This document shows, one piece after another, positions 16,209 through 23,688 of a stretch of 62,058 nt of DNA (position 1 is its first letter; each line of letters starts with the position of its first letter). The notes under the pieces were generated by a model. The model worked only from the letters and a program-made list of their open reading frames with translations. It searched no databases and was not told the origin of the DNA. Source of the DNA: Clostridia bacterium (GTDB lineage Bacteria; Bacillota; Clostridia; Oscillospirales; CAG-272); the NCBI GenBank assembly GCA_017461765.1, contig JAFTXO010000028.1, positions 1 to 62,058 on the forward strand, written 5' to 3'. Position numbers and translations under genes: made by a program.

Positions 16209-17567
16209 ATGCTCAATACTAAAGATATTCTTGAAACCATCAATATGATAAAAGAGGAAAATCTCGATATTCGTACGATCACGATGGGAATTTCCCTTTT
16301 GGATTGCATAAGCGACGATCAAAAACGACTTGAAACCAAAATTTACGACAAAATAACAAAGAGCGCTGAAAATCTCGTTTCCACGGCAGTGGAGCTTGAG
16401 CATACATACGGAATTCCGATCATAAACAAGCGCGTATCGGTAACGCCGATCTCGCTCGTTGGCTCGTGTATCGGCTCTGACGGATACGTAAGACTTGCTC
16501 ACGTTCTTGAAAAGGCGGCGAACGAGCTTGGTATCAACTTTATCGGCGGCTACGGAGCTTTGGTTCAGAAGGGAATGACAAAGGGCGCGCACGCTCTTAT
16601 CGAGTCAATTCCCGAGGCTCTTGCCACTACAACGAAGGTATGCTCCAGCGTAAACGTAGCGTCGACCAAGGCGGGCATAAATATGGATGCGGTCAAGCGT
16701 ATGGGCGAGATAGTTAAGGAAACTGCTATTCTTACAAAGGATAACGATTCTATTGGCTGTGCAAAGCTTGTTATCTTCTCGAACATTCCCGATGATAATC
16801 CGTTTATGGCGGGCGCTATGCACGGTATGGGTGAAAACGATACGGTAATAAACGTAGGCGTATCGGGCCCCGGAGTTGTTGCATCGGCTATCAAGAGAGA
16901 GGGCTTTTGCGACTTCTCGCGTCTTGCCGACACGATAAAGAAAACGGCGTTCAAGATCACAAGAGTAGGTCAGCTTATTGCCTACGAGGCTTCAAAGCGT
17001 CTTAATACGCCTTACGGAATTATAGATCTTTCACTCGCGCCCACGCCTGCGGTTGGCGACAGTGTTGCTCATATTCTCGAAAATATGGGTCTTGAAAAGT
17101 GCGGAACACACGGAACGACAGCAGCTCTTGCCATGCTTAACGATGCGGTTAAGAAGGGCGGAGTTATGGCATCGAGCCACGTTGGCGGTCTTAGCGGAGC
17201 ATTTATTCCCGTATCGGAGGATGCAGGAATGATAAGCGCGGCAGAGTGCGGCGCTCTTACGATAGAGAAGCTTGAGGCTATGACGGCGGTTTGCTCGGTA
17301 GGTCTTGATATGATAGCCGTTCCCGGTGATACGAGTGCGGCGACGATTAGCGGAGTTATTGCTGACGAGATCGCAATAGGCGTTATAAACAACAAAACGA
17401 CGGCAGTGCGTCTTATTCCCGTTATCGGTAAGGGCGTTGGCGAGACCGTTGAATTCGGAGGACTTTTGGGCTACGCTCCGATTATGCCTCTTAATAAATA
17501 TTCAAGTGAGGACTTTATTGCACGCGGAGGAAGAATTCCCGCACCTATCCACAGCTTGAGAAACTAA
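16209..17567 (+). CDS. UPF0210 (PFL) family protein
   Basis: A 452-residue cytosolic protein of the conserved UPF0210 family, with the expected length. Characteristic stretches include [41 protein letters not shown] and [10 protein letters not shown]. Its structure is related to glycyl-radical-type barrels, but the usual glycyl radical motif is absent and no reaction is established for the family. Position between the ACT protein and methionine genes hints at amino acid metabolism, but that is an inference from context. Confidence 0.9.
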   Translation: MLNTKDILETINMIKEENLDIRTITMGISLLDCISDDQKRLETKIYDKITKSAENLVSTAVELEHTYGIPIINKRVSVTPISLVGSCIGSDGYVRLAHVLEKAANELGINFIGGYGALVQKGMTKGAHALIESIPEALATTTKVCSSVNVASTKAGINMDAVKRMGEIVKETAILTKDNDSIGCAKLVIFSNIPDDNPFMAGAMHGMGENDTVINVGVSGPGVVASAIKREGFCDFSRLADTIKKTAFKITRVGQLIAYEASKRLNTPYGIIDLSLAPTPAVGDSVAHILENMGLEKCGTHGTTAALAMLNDAVKKGGVMASSHVGGLSGAFIPVSEDAGMISAAECGALTIEKLEAMTAVCSVGLDMIAVPGDTSAATISGVIADEIAIGVINNKTTAVRLIPVIGKGVGETVEFGGLLGYAPIMPLNKYSSEDFIARGGRIPAPIHSLRN

Positions 17568-17588
17568 TTTGCTTAAGGAGATAAACCG

Positions 17589-18863
17589 ATGTCTGAAAAG
17601 AAAATCGATACATTATGTATACAGGCAGGCTACGAGCCTAAAAACGGCGAGCCCCGTGTCGTTCCGATAGTTCAAAGCACAACTTACGCGTACGATACGG
17701 CGTCAAATCTTGCAGATCTTTTTGATCTTAAGGCTGACGGATACTTCTACACCCGTCTTGCAAATCCTACGGTAAGCGCATTCGAAAACAAGCTTTGCGC
17801 TCTTGACGGCGGTGTCGGAGCTATTGCTTGCGCGTCGGGAATGAGCGCGACCTTGCTTGCTATTTTGAATGTCTGCAACGCAGGCGACAACATCGTTTCC
17901 ACAAGATCGATCTATGGCGGAACCTACAATCTTTTTTCGATAACACTTAAAAAATACGGCATAGAGTGTCGCTTTTTCGATCCCGATGACTCCTTCGAGA
18001 CGATTGATGCTTTGGTTGACGAGCATACGAAGGTGATCTTTGCCGAGACTCTTGCAAATCCCACGATCGTTGTTCTTGATTTTGATAAGATAGCATCAGT
18101 TGCAAAGAAGCACGGCGTGCTTTTCATGGTAGATAACACTCTTGTTACTCCCGTTCTTTGCCGTCCTATCGAGCTCGGAGCGAATATCGTTCTTTATTCC
18201 TCGTCGAAATATCTCGACGGACACGCAGTTGCCCTTGGCGGCTGTATAGTTGACGGCGGTAACTTCGATTACGCCGCAAGCTCCAGATATCCCGAATTCA
18301 ATACGCCCGACGAGAGCTATCACGGGCTTGTATATTCGAGCCTTGGAAAGACCGCCTTTGCCGTTAAGTGCAGAGTTCAGATGATGCGTGATCTTGGCGC
18401 TATTATGAGCCCTCAGAACGCATTCCTCACAAATCTCGGAATGGAGACCTTGGCGCTTCGTATGGCTCGACACTGTGAAAACGCGGCTAAGGTGGCGCGC
18501 TTCCTTTCGGAAAACGACAAGGTTGAGTGGGTAAAGCATCCCTCGCTTGAAAGCGATAAATATTTTTCGCTTGCTCAAAAATATTTGCCCAACGGTATGG
18601 GCGGAATGATGAGCTTCGGTGTCAAGGGCGGCAGTGAGAAGGCTGCTGAATTTATGGAGAAGCTTAAGATGATAAAGATCGTAACTCACGTTGCCGATGC
18701 GCGCTCATGCGTATTGCATCCCGCTTCAACGACACCCCGTCAGCTCTCAAAGGAGGATCTTGACGCTATCGGAATTGCAGATAATCTTATTCGTCTTAGC
18801 GTTGGTATCGAAAATGCCGACGACATTATCGAGGATATATCAAACGCGCTTGCGCAGATCTAA
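17589..18863 (+). CDS. metY: O-acetylhomoserine sulfhydrylase
   Basis: A 424-residue pyridoxal-phosphate enzyme of the Cys/Met metabolism family. It joins O-acetylhomoserine with sulfide to give homocysteine. The N-terminal TLCIQAGYEP, the YTRLANPT phosphate-binding segment, ACASGMSAT, and the cofactor lysine in YSSSKYLDGHAVALGG are visible; the length fits MetY rather than the shorter cystathionine synthases. The start follows AAGGAG. Next in the operon is MetA, which should make its substrate. Confidence 0.9.
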   Translation: MSEKKIDTLCIQAGYEPKNGEPRVVPIVQSTTYAYDTASNLADLFDLKADGYFYTRLANPTVSAFENKLCALDGGVGAIACASGMSATLLAILNVCNAGDNIVSTRSIYGGTYNLFSITLKKYGIECRFFDPDDSFETIDALVDEHTKVIFAETLANPTIVVLDFDKIASVAKKHGVLFMVDNTLVTPVLCRPIELGANIVLYSSSKYLDGHAVALGGCIVDGGNFDYAASSRYPEFNTPDESYHGLVYSSLGKTAFAVKCRVQMMRDLGAIMSPQNAFLTNLGMETLALRMARHCENAAKVARFLSENDKVEWVKHPSLESDKYFSLAQKYLPNGMGGMMSFGVKGGSEKAAEFMEKLKMIKIVTHVADARSCVLHPASTTPRQLSKEDLDAIGIADNLIRLSVGIENADDIIEDISNALAQI

Positions 18864-18906
18864 AATAAAATACTAAAATATATAAAAAGAAAAGGAGGGG
18901 AATACG

Positions 18907-19839
18907 GTGCCTATTATAATTCCGCATGACATTCCCGCATATTCAACGCTCTCGGGGGAAAATATTTTCGTTATGAACGATGAGCGTGCGCAATCTCAGG
19001 ATATTCGTCCTATCGAGATAGCGATACTTAACCTCATGCCGACAAAGATCGAGACGGAAACTCAGCTTATAAGACTGCTTTCAAATTCTCCTCTGCAGAT
19101 AAAGGTGACACTTATAGGTACGGAGAGCTATATCGGAAAGAACACTCCGCTTCAGCATCTTCAAAGATTTTATAAGACCTTCAACGAGGTCAAGAATACA
19201 CGCTTTGACGGTATGATAATCACGGGCGCGCCCGTTGAAAATCTTGAATTTGAGGACGTGAAATATTGGCGCGAGCTTTGTGAGATCCTTGATTACGCGA
19301 AAAAGAACGTTCACAGCACGATCTTTATCTGCTGGGGAGCACAAGCCGCTCTTCATCATTATTACGGTCTTAACAAGACAGGGCTTGACAAAAAGCTTTT
19401 CGGAGTATTTCCGCACAGGAAGTTTACAAGCTTTGATCCGCTTCTTAAAGGAACTGACGAGGAATTTTTCATTCCTCATTCAAGACACACCACGGTAACT
19501 CTTGAAGAGATTGGGAAGGCTGAGGATCTTATAGTTCTTGCAGGCTCTGATGAGGTAGGCGCATCTATACTTCGTTCCAAGGACGGACGCCAGATCTATC
19601 TTATGGGTCATATGGAGTACGACAAGGAGACTCTTAAGGGTGAGTATGAGCGCGATCTTGCAAAGGGGCTTCCGATCGAAGCGCCGAAAAATTATTTCCG
19701 TGACGAAAATAAGACACTTATCGTGCCCAATTGGTTCTCGACTGCTAATATTATCTATTCGAACTGGCTTAACTATTACGTATATCAGGTAACGCCGTTT
19801 GATCTTAATCATCTTGGCGAGCCCGTTAAGGAAAAGTGA
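18907..19839 (+). CDS. metAA: Homoserine O-acetyltransferase (MetA family)
   Basis: A 310-residue enzyme that activates homoserine for methionine synthesis. It begins at a GTG codon behind AAAGGAGGGG. The catalytic Cys is at 142 (IFICWGAQAAL) and the His/Glu pair lies in GHMEYD. In this family residue 111 sets the acyl donor: Gly gives succinyl-CoA and Glu gives acetyl-CoA. Counting from the start, residue 111 is Glu (GAPVE), so this should make O-acetylhomoserine, which suits the adjacent MetY. A strong terminator follows. Confidence 0.92.
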   Translation: MPIIIPHDIPAYSTLSGENIFVMNDERAQSQDIRPIEIAILNLMPTKIETETQLIRLLSNSPLQIKVTLIGTESYIGKNTPLQHLQRFYKTFNEVKNTRFDGMIITGAPVENLEFEDVKYWRELCEILDYAKKNVHSTIFICWGAQAALHHYYGLNKTGLDKKLFGVFPHRKFTSFDPLLKGTDEEFFIPHSRHTTVTLEEIGKAEDLIVLAGSDEVGASILRSKDGRQIYLMGHMEYDKETLKGEYERDLAKGLPIEAPKNYFRDENKTLIVPNWFSTANIIYSNWLNYYVYQVTPFDLNHLGEPVKEK

Positions 19840-19867
19840 TATTTTAAATCGATCAACTAAGTAATGC

Positions 19868-19893
19868 AAAAAACGCACAATGTGCGTTTTTTT
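19868..19893 (+). terminator. Terminator of the met operon
   Basis: AAACGCACA pairs with TGTGCGTTT and is followed by a run of T. Confidence 0.85.
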
Positions 19894-19904
19894 GCTTTTA
19901 TATA

Positions 19905-19933
19905 TTGATTTTACGATAAAATTAAAATATAAT
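19905..19933 (+). promoter_or_regulatory. Sigma-A promoter of the LUD gene
   Basis: TTGATT (19905-19910) and perfect TATAAT (19928-19933), 17-base spacer, 27 bases before the start codon. Confidence 0.75.
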
Positions 19934-19959
19934 ATAGTTATGAAAGCGAGGTTTTTATT

Positions 19960-20595
19960 ATGACGGATCAAATAAAAAGACTTATAGAAAATCTTGAGAA
20001 AAGACAAATCGGCGCTTACTATGCCGAGAACAAAAACGAGGCGGTATGTGTCGTTAATTCGCTTATTTGCGAGATGGGAAAAACGCTTGGCAAGAGCGAA
20101 AATGATATAAAGGTATCGTGGGGCGGATCGGTAACGCTTGACGAGGTAGGGCTTCGCGCTATGTGCGCTAAGAGATATGATGCGCTTGATCCGTACAGTG
20201 CGCCTGATCCTGCGGAAGCAAAAAGAGAAGCGCTTTTATCGGATGTGTTTCTTATGAGTGCAAATGCGCTGACGGAAAATGGCGAGATAGTCAATATAGA
20301 CGGCAACGGAAACAGACTTGGTGCGCTTATCTACGGCCCACGATCTGTTATCGTGGTGGTTGGTGTGAACAAGATAACAAAAAATATGAAGGAAGCGCTT
20401 GCAAGAGTGAAAAGCATAGCGTGTCCAAGTAATGCAAAACGCCTTTTGCGCGACACTCCCTGCGCCAAAACGGGAAAATGCGGTGATTGTATGATCGGGG
20501 GCGCAACGATCTGCTCGCATACGGTAACGACGCGTTTTTCGGCTATCCCCTTCAGAATAAAGGTTGTTATCGTGAACGAAAGCTTGGGATATTGA
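19960..20595 (+). CDS. LUD domain protein (LutC/YkgG-like)
   Basis: A 211-residue protein with a LUD domain, related to subunits of lactate utilisation complexes. Visible parts are WGGSVTLDEVGL near residue 48, the DVFLMSANALTENGEIVNIDGNGNR segment that is typical of the family, and a Cys cluster CAKTGKCGDCMIGGATIC near residues 165-182 that could bind a metal or iron-sulfur centre. It is a single gene, with no lutA or lutB nearby, so its role may differ from lactate oxidation. Confidence 0.88.
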   Translation: MTDQIKRLIENLEKRQIGAYYAENKNEAVCVVNSLICEMGKTLGKSENDIKVSWGGSVTLDEVGLRAMCAKRYDALDPYSAPDPAEAKREALLSDVFLMSANALTENGEIVNIDGNGNRLGALIYGPRSVIVVVGVNKITKNMKEALARVKSIACPSNAKRLLRDTPCAKTGKCGDCMIGGATICSHTVTTRFSAIPFRIKVVIVNESLGY

Positions 20596-20640
20596 AAAGT
20601 GAAGAGTGAAAAGTGAAGAGTGAAAAGTGAAGAGGTAAGG
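20596..20640. repeat. Direct repeat GTGAAGAGTGAA
   Basis: Three imperfect tandem copies of AAGTGAAGAGTGAA ending in GAGGTAAGG directly follow the LUD gene. The same block occurs at 33214-33245, where it encodes the end of the EamA protein, and traces are near 3270 and 7450. Confidence 0.75.
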
Positions 20641-20642
20641 AA

Positions 20643-20670
20643 AAAAGCTTGTGCGGCTGCACAAGCTTTT
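20643..20670. terminator. Bidirectional terminator between LUD and ydbC genes
   Basis: AAAAGCTTGTGC pairs perfectly with GCACAAGCTTTT. It is flanked by T-runs in both directions and lies between convergent genes. The same stem is found at 23347-23375. Confidence 0.85.
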
Positions 20671-20675
20671 AATTA

Positions 20676-20903
20676 TTATATGTCCATTGTATTGAGCAAA
20701 TTTTTGAGGTTTTTAAGCTCTTCTTCCGTAAGAGTTATTCCCTTACCGAGTTTCTCGTGACCTTCTTGCCATACACGAATGTCGTATACAGGCTCGCGCT
20801 CGTTCCAGCTAACAAGATTTACTTCTTTTACCCAGCCGTTGTTGCTTTCTGATACAGTACCGAAATTTTTAACGATTTCGAAGTCAAATTTAAAATCAGC
20901 CAC
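20676..20903 (-). CDS. YdbC family PC4-like nucleic-acid binding protein
   Basis: A 75-residue protein of the YdbC/PC4 family. The start is a GTG complementary to 20901-20903, preceded by AAAGGAGG; upstream codons are not needed. The pattern FEIVKNFGTVSESNNGWVKEVNLVSWN, then YDIRVW and HEKLGKGITLTEEELKNLKNLL, is typical of the family. PC4-like proteins bind single-stranded DNA or RNA as dimers and may assist transcription. It is monocistronic and convergent with the LUD gene. Confidence 0.9.
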   Translation of the reverse strand: MADFKFDFEIVKNFGTVSESNNGWVKEVNLVSWNEREPVYDIRVWQEGHEKLGKGITLTEEELKNLKNLLNTMDI

Positions 20904-21074
20904 CTTGCAATCCTCCTTTGAGAAATGGTAAGAATTTGATAAACTCTCACTTTTATAAGGATATTCTATCACAATTCTTTCAGTATTTCAATATTTTTTA
21001 TAATATTTTATAATATTTATATAAATATTTTATTATTATATGACGGTTTTGTGAAAATCATTTGAAAAAGCATC

Positions 21075-21103
21075 TTGACAAAGCGCCGCATCTGGTGTAG
21101 AAT
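21075..21103 (+). promoter_or_regulatory. Sigma-A promoter of the oadB leader
   Basis: Perfect TTGACA (21075-21080) and TAGAAT (21098-21103), 17-base spacer. The transcript would begin near 21110, just before the riboswitch. Confidence 0.8.
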
Positions 21104-21117
21104 AATAAAGAAATAAA

Positions 21118-21255
21118 AACTCTTAAAAGGGAGTAGTTTGCACGCTTGCGTGTTGAAAAGCTCGTCATCTCGGCTTAACGGCTCGGGCTTTTCTGAACAA
21201 TTTGTTTAAAACGAGACTTTTAACAAGCTTTTGTCTTGTTTAAGTCTTTTTTGTT
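21118..21255 (+). promoter_or_regulatory. yybP-ykoY (manganese) riboswitch with terminator
   Basis: The leader contains the marks of the yybP-ykoY family: AAAAGGGAGTAG (21125-21136), a small P2 hairpin (CACGC/GCGTG), AAAGCTCGTCA (21157-21167), CGGGCTTTTCTGA, a hairpin GAACAA/TTGTTT and GAGACTTTTAA. Stem P1 is TTAAAAG (21123-21129) with CTTTTAA (21217-21223). The 3' strand of P1 overlaps the 5' strand of a terminator (TTAACAAG with CTTGTTTAA, then GTCTTTTTTG). Forming P1 would therefore stop the terminator, which fits an on-switch by Mn2+, as known for the family. I identified it by recalled consensus, not by a covariance search. Confidence 0.75.
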
Positions 21256-21269
21256 TGAAAGGAGAATTT

Positions 21270-22394
21270 ATGGGAATACAAGACTTATTCCAAAACATCA
21301 TTGACATGAACTGGGAGCTATTTCCCAAGCAGCTTGCCATGTGGGTAATCGGCGGAGTTCTTATCTTCTTGGCTATCAAGAAAAAGATGGAGCCGACGCT
21401 TCTTTTGCCTATGGGCTTTGGCGCTATTTTAATGAACATCCCGAACAACTCGGGCGCGGCGGGTGTATCCGAGATACTTGAGACGCTATATAAGGCAGGT
21501 ATCGCAAACGAGCTTTTCCCGCTGATACTTTTCATCGGTATAGGCGCGATGATAGACTTCGGACCTATACTTTCAAATCCTAAGCTTATGATCTTCGGAG
21601 CGGCGGCGCAATTCGGTATCTTTATGACACTTTCGTTGGCTTCGCTTTTCTTCGATCTTCCCGAGGCTGCATCAATCGCTATTATAGGTGCTGCCGACGG
21701 TCCTACATCTATCGTCGTTGCGGGCGAGCTTGCTCCGCATCTTCTTGGCCCGATCACAGTCGCGGCTTATTCGTATATGGCGCTCGTTCCTGTTGTTCAG
21801 CCGCCTGTTATTAAGGCTATCACGAGCAAAAAGGAACGCCGTATCAGAATGGAATACAAGCCGGGCAGTGTATCGAAATTCGCAAGAATTATGTTCCCGA
21901 TCATCGTTACAGTAATCGTTGGACTTGTAGCACCCGGTGCGGTTGCGCTTATCGGCTTCCTTATGTTCGGTAACCTTATCCGCGAGTGCGGCGTGCTTGA
22001 TTCACTTTCGGAAACAGCGCAAAAGGTGCTTGCTAACCTTGTAACGCTCTTCCTTGGTATCACCGTTGCGTTCACTATGAAGGCAGAGGCGTTTATCAAC
22101 TGGGGAACTATACTTATCCTCGGTCTTGGACTTTTCGCATTCATATTCGACACCTTCGGCGGTGTTATGATCGCTAAATTCATGAACCTTTTCTTGCCCG
22201 AGGGCAAAAAGATCAATCCTATGATCGGTGCGGCAGGCATATCGGCATTCCCTATGTCTGCAAGAATAGTTAATAAGATCGGTCTTGAAGAGGATAATCA
22301 GAACTTTTTGCTCGTTCATTCAATAGGCGCAAACGTTTCAGGTCAGGTCGCTTCCGTTATAGCGGGCGGTCTTATCCTCAGCTTCTTTGCTTAA
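21270..22394 (+). CDS. Sodium ion-translocating decarboxylase, beta subunit
   Basis: A 374-residue membrane protein of the OadB/GcdB/MmdB family, which couples biotin-linked decarboxylation to Na+ export. The start is the ATG at 21270 behind AAAGGAG. The family core is clear: PLILFIGIGAMIDFGPILSNPKLMIFGAAAQFGIF with the conserved Asp, GAADGPTSIVVA, and NPMIGAAGISAFPMSARIVNK near the C-terminus. The alpha (carboxyltransferase) and biotin carrier subunits are not in this window. The predicted Mn2+ riboswitch upstream is unexpected for this gene. Whether it pumps Na+ as part of oxaloacetate, methylmalonyl-CoA or glutaconyl-CoA decarboxylase cannot be told. Confidence 0.9.
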   Translation: MGIQDLFQNIIDMNWELFPKQLAMWVIGGVLIFLAIKKKMEPTLLLPMGFGAILMNIPNNSGAAGVSEILETLYKAGIANELFPLILFIGIGAMIDFGPILSNPKLMIFGAAAQFGIFMTLSLASLFFDLPEAASIAIIGAADGPTSIVVAGELAPHLLGPITVAAYSYMALVPVVQPPVIKAITSKKERRIRMEYKPGSVSKFARIMFPIIVTVIVGLVAPGAVALIGFLMFGNLIRECGVLDSLSETAQKVLANLVTLFLGITVAFTMKAEAFINWGTILILGLGLFAFIFDTFGGVMIAKFMNLFLPEGKKINPMIGAAGISAFPMSARIVNKIGLEEDNQNFLLVHSIGANVSGQVASVIAGGLILSFFA

Positions 22395-22405
22395 GGAGGT
22401 AAGAT

Positions 22406-22738
22406 ATGAAAAGATTTCTTAGTTTGATTTTAGTAGCGCTTACGCTTCTTATGTGCTTTGCATTCGTTTCCTGTAAGAGCGAGGATGAAGCTCCCGAGGC
22501 AAATACGGAGCTTAATGTTGAGGCTGATGTTAATACTTTTGTTGAGGGCGCTCAGAATGAGTCAGAGGGCAGCGGTGAGATAAAGATCGAGTTCAAGGGC
22601 TGGGAGCAGTTTGGTAAGTCGTTTGGATATATGGGCTTCGGTATGCTCGGTATATTCATAGTTACGGCTATAATCGTTCTTTGCATAACCGCACTTAACA
22701 GAATTAAATTTATAAAAAGTGATAACGATAAAAAATAA
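22406..22738 (+). CDS. OadG-like gamma subunit with lipoprotein-type signal
   Basis: A 110-residue protein 11 bases after the beta subunit gene. Its C-terminal half (GYMGFGMLGIFIVTAIIVLCITALNRI) matches the single membrane helix of OadG gamma subunits. The N-terminus is unusual: a signal peptide ending in FVSC, a lipobox, then an acidic linker. It could be anchored by a lipid at one end and a helix at the other, with the linker outside. The partner is surely OadB. Confidence 0.75.
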   Translation: MKRFLSLILVALTLLMCFAFVSCKSEDEAPEANTELNVEADVNTFVEGAQNESEGSGEIKIEFKGWEQFGKSFGYMGFGMLGIFIVTAIIVLCITALNRIKFIKSDNDKK

Positions 22739-22744
22739 TAAGAT

Positions 22745-22766
22745 GGCTGTTGCGCGAGCAACAGCC
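22745..22766 (+). terminator. GGCTGTTGC hairpin between oadG-like and ybaK-like genes
   Basis: GGCTGTTGC pairs with GCAACAGCC. No T-run follows, so read-through into the deacylase gene is likely. The same stem is used in terminators at 45518, 53480 and 54243. Confidence 0.55.
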
Positions 22767-22789
22767 AAACTTTTAGGTAGGAGAAGCTT

Positions 22790-23332
22790 ATGTTAGTTTA
22801 CAAAGGAAGACCTCAAAGCTGTGAGGGTAGAGCAGAGCGCGAGATAAGAGTTTACGATTTTCTTGACAAGCTCGATATAGAATATTACCGTGTCGATCAC
22901 GAGGAAGCAAAAACGATGGATGATTGCGAGATGATAGATAAGTCGCTTGAAACCGTTTTGTGTAAGAATTTGGTGCTTTGCAACTCTCAGAGGACGAAAT
23001 TTTATCTTCTTATGATGCCCGGAGCAAAGCCGTTTCGCACGAAGGAGCTTTCGCATCAGATAAATTCAGCGCGTCTTTCGTTCGCGCCGCCCGAATATCT
23101 TGAAAAATATCTCGACGTGCTTCCCGGCTCTGTGAGCATAATGGGACTTATGAACGATAAAAATCACGATATTACGCTCCTTATCGACGAGGACGTCGTA
23201 AAGCCCGAATTTATCGGCTGTCATCCTTGCATGAATACTTCAAGCCTTAAAATAAAAACAGATGATGTTCTTAATAAATTTCTTAAGGCAACAGGTCATA
23301 CCCCGACGTTTGTAACGCTTGACAGTGAGTAA
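22790..23332 (+). CDS. YbaK/EbsC-type aminoacyl-tRNA deacylase (ProX/PrdX-like)
   Basis: A 180-residue free-standing editing domain. It would hydrolyse mischarged tRNA, most likely Ala-tRNAPro. Visible are the N-terminal VYDFLDKLDIEYYRVDHEEAKTM, the conserved lysine region VLCKNLVLCN, and SARLSFAPPEYLEKYLDVLPGSVSIMGL, then GCHPCMNTSSLKI. The length and GSVS motif match the ProX/PrdX group. The gene probably shares the upstream transcript; a strong terminator follows. Confidence 0.88.
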   Translation: MLVYKGRPQSCEGRAEREIRVYDFLDKLDIEYYRVDHEEAKTMDDCEMIDKSLETVLCKNLVLCNSQRTKFYLLMMPGAKPFRTKELSHQINSARLSFAPPEYLEKYLDVLPGSVSIMGLMNDKNHDITLLIDEDVVKPEFIGCHPCMNTSSLKIKTDDVLNKFLKATGHTPTFVTLDSE

Positions 23333-23346
23333 CAAATGAATACGAG

Positions 23347-23375
23347 AAAAAGCTTGTGCGATTGCACAAGCTTTT
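23347..23375 (+). terminator. Terminator with the AAAAGCTTGTGC stem
   Basis: AAAAGCTTGTGC pairs with GCACAAGCTTTT and is followed by T-rich DNA. Stem identical to that at 20643-20670. The rest of 23376-23688 is non-coding; it holds the dispersed GAACCCCCAAA repeat near 23434-23485 and a short CACAAGGGAGCC word that reappears inverted at 61993-62004. Confidence 0.85.
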
Positions 23376-23688
23376 CATTTTATTTAACTATCTCGCCAAT
23401 CCTTCCGTCATTTTCTTGCGAAAATGCCACCTCCCTTTATACGTGAACCCCCAAAACTCGGCTTCGTTCGTTTCGAGGATCCCTAACACAAGGGAGCCAC
23501 AGTTAGCCTTCTCTAGCAGAGAAGGGGGACCACGGCAGTGGTGGATGAGTAGAGCATCCGAGTGTGAGCCATCAAATGAGAAAACCAAAAAACTAAATAA
23601 ATTTATTTATCTATTTTTTAATTAAGCATATTCAACCAATGATCTCCTCATCCGCTTCGTTCCTCGGCACCTTCCCTGCCGCCGACGC

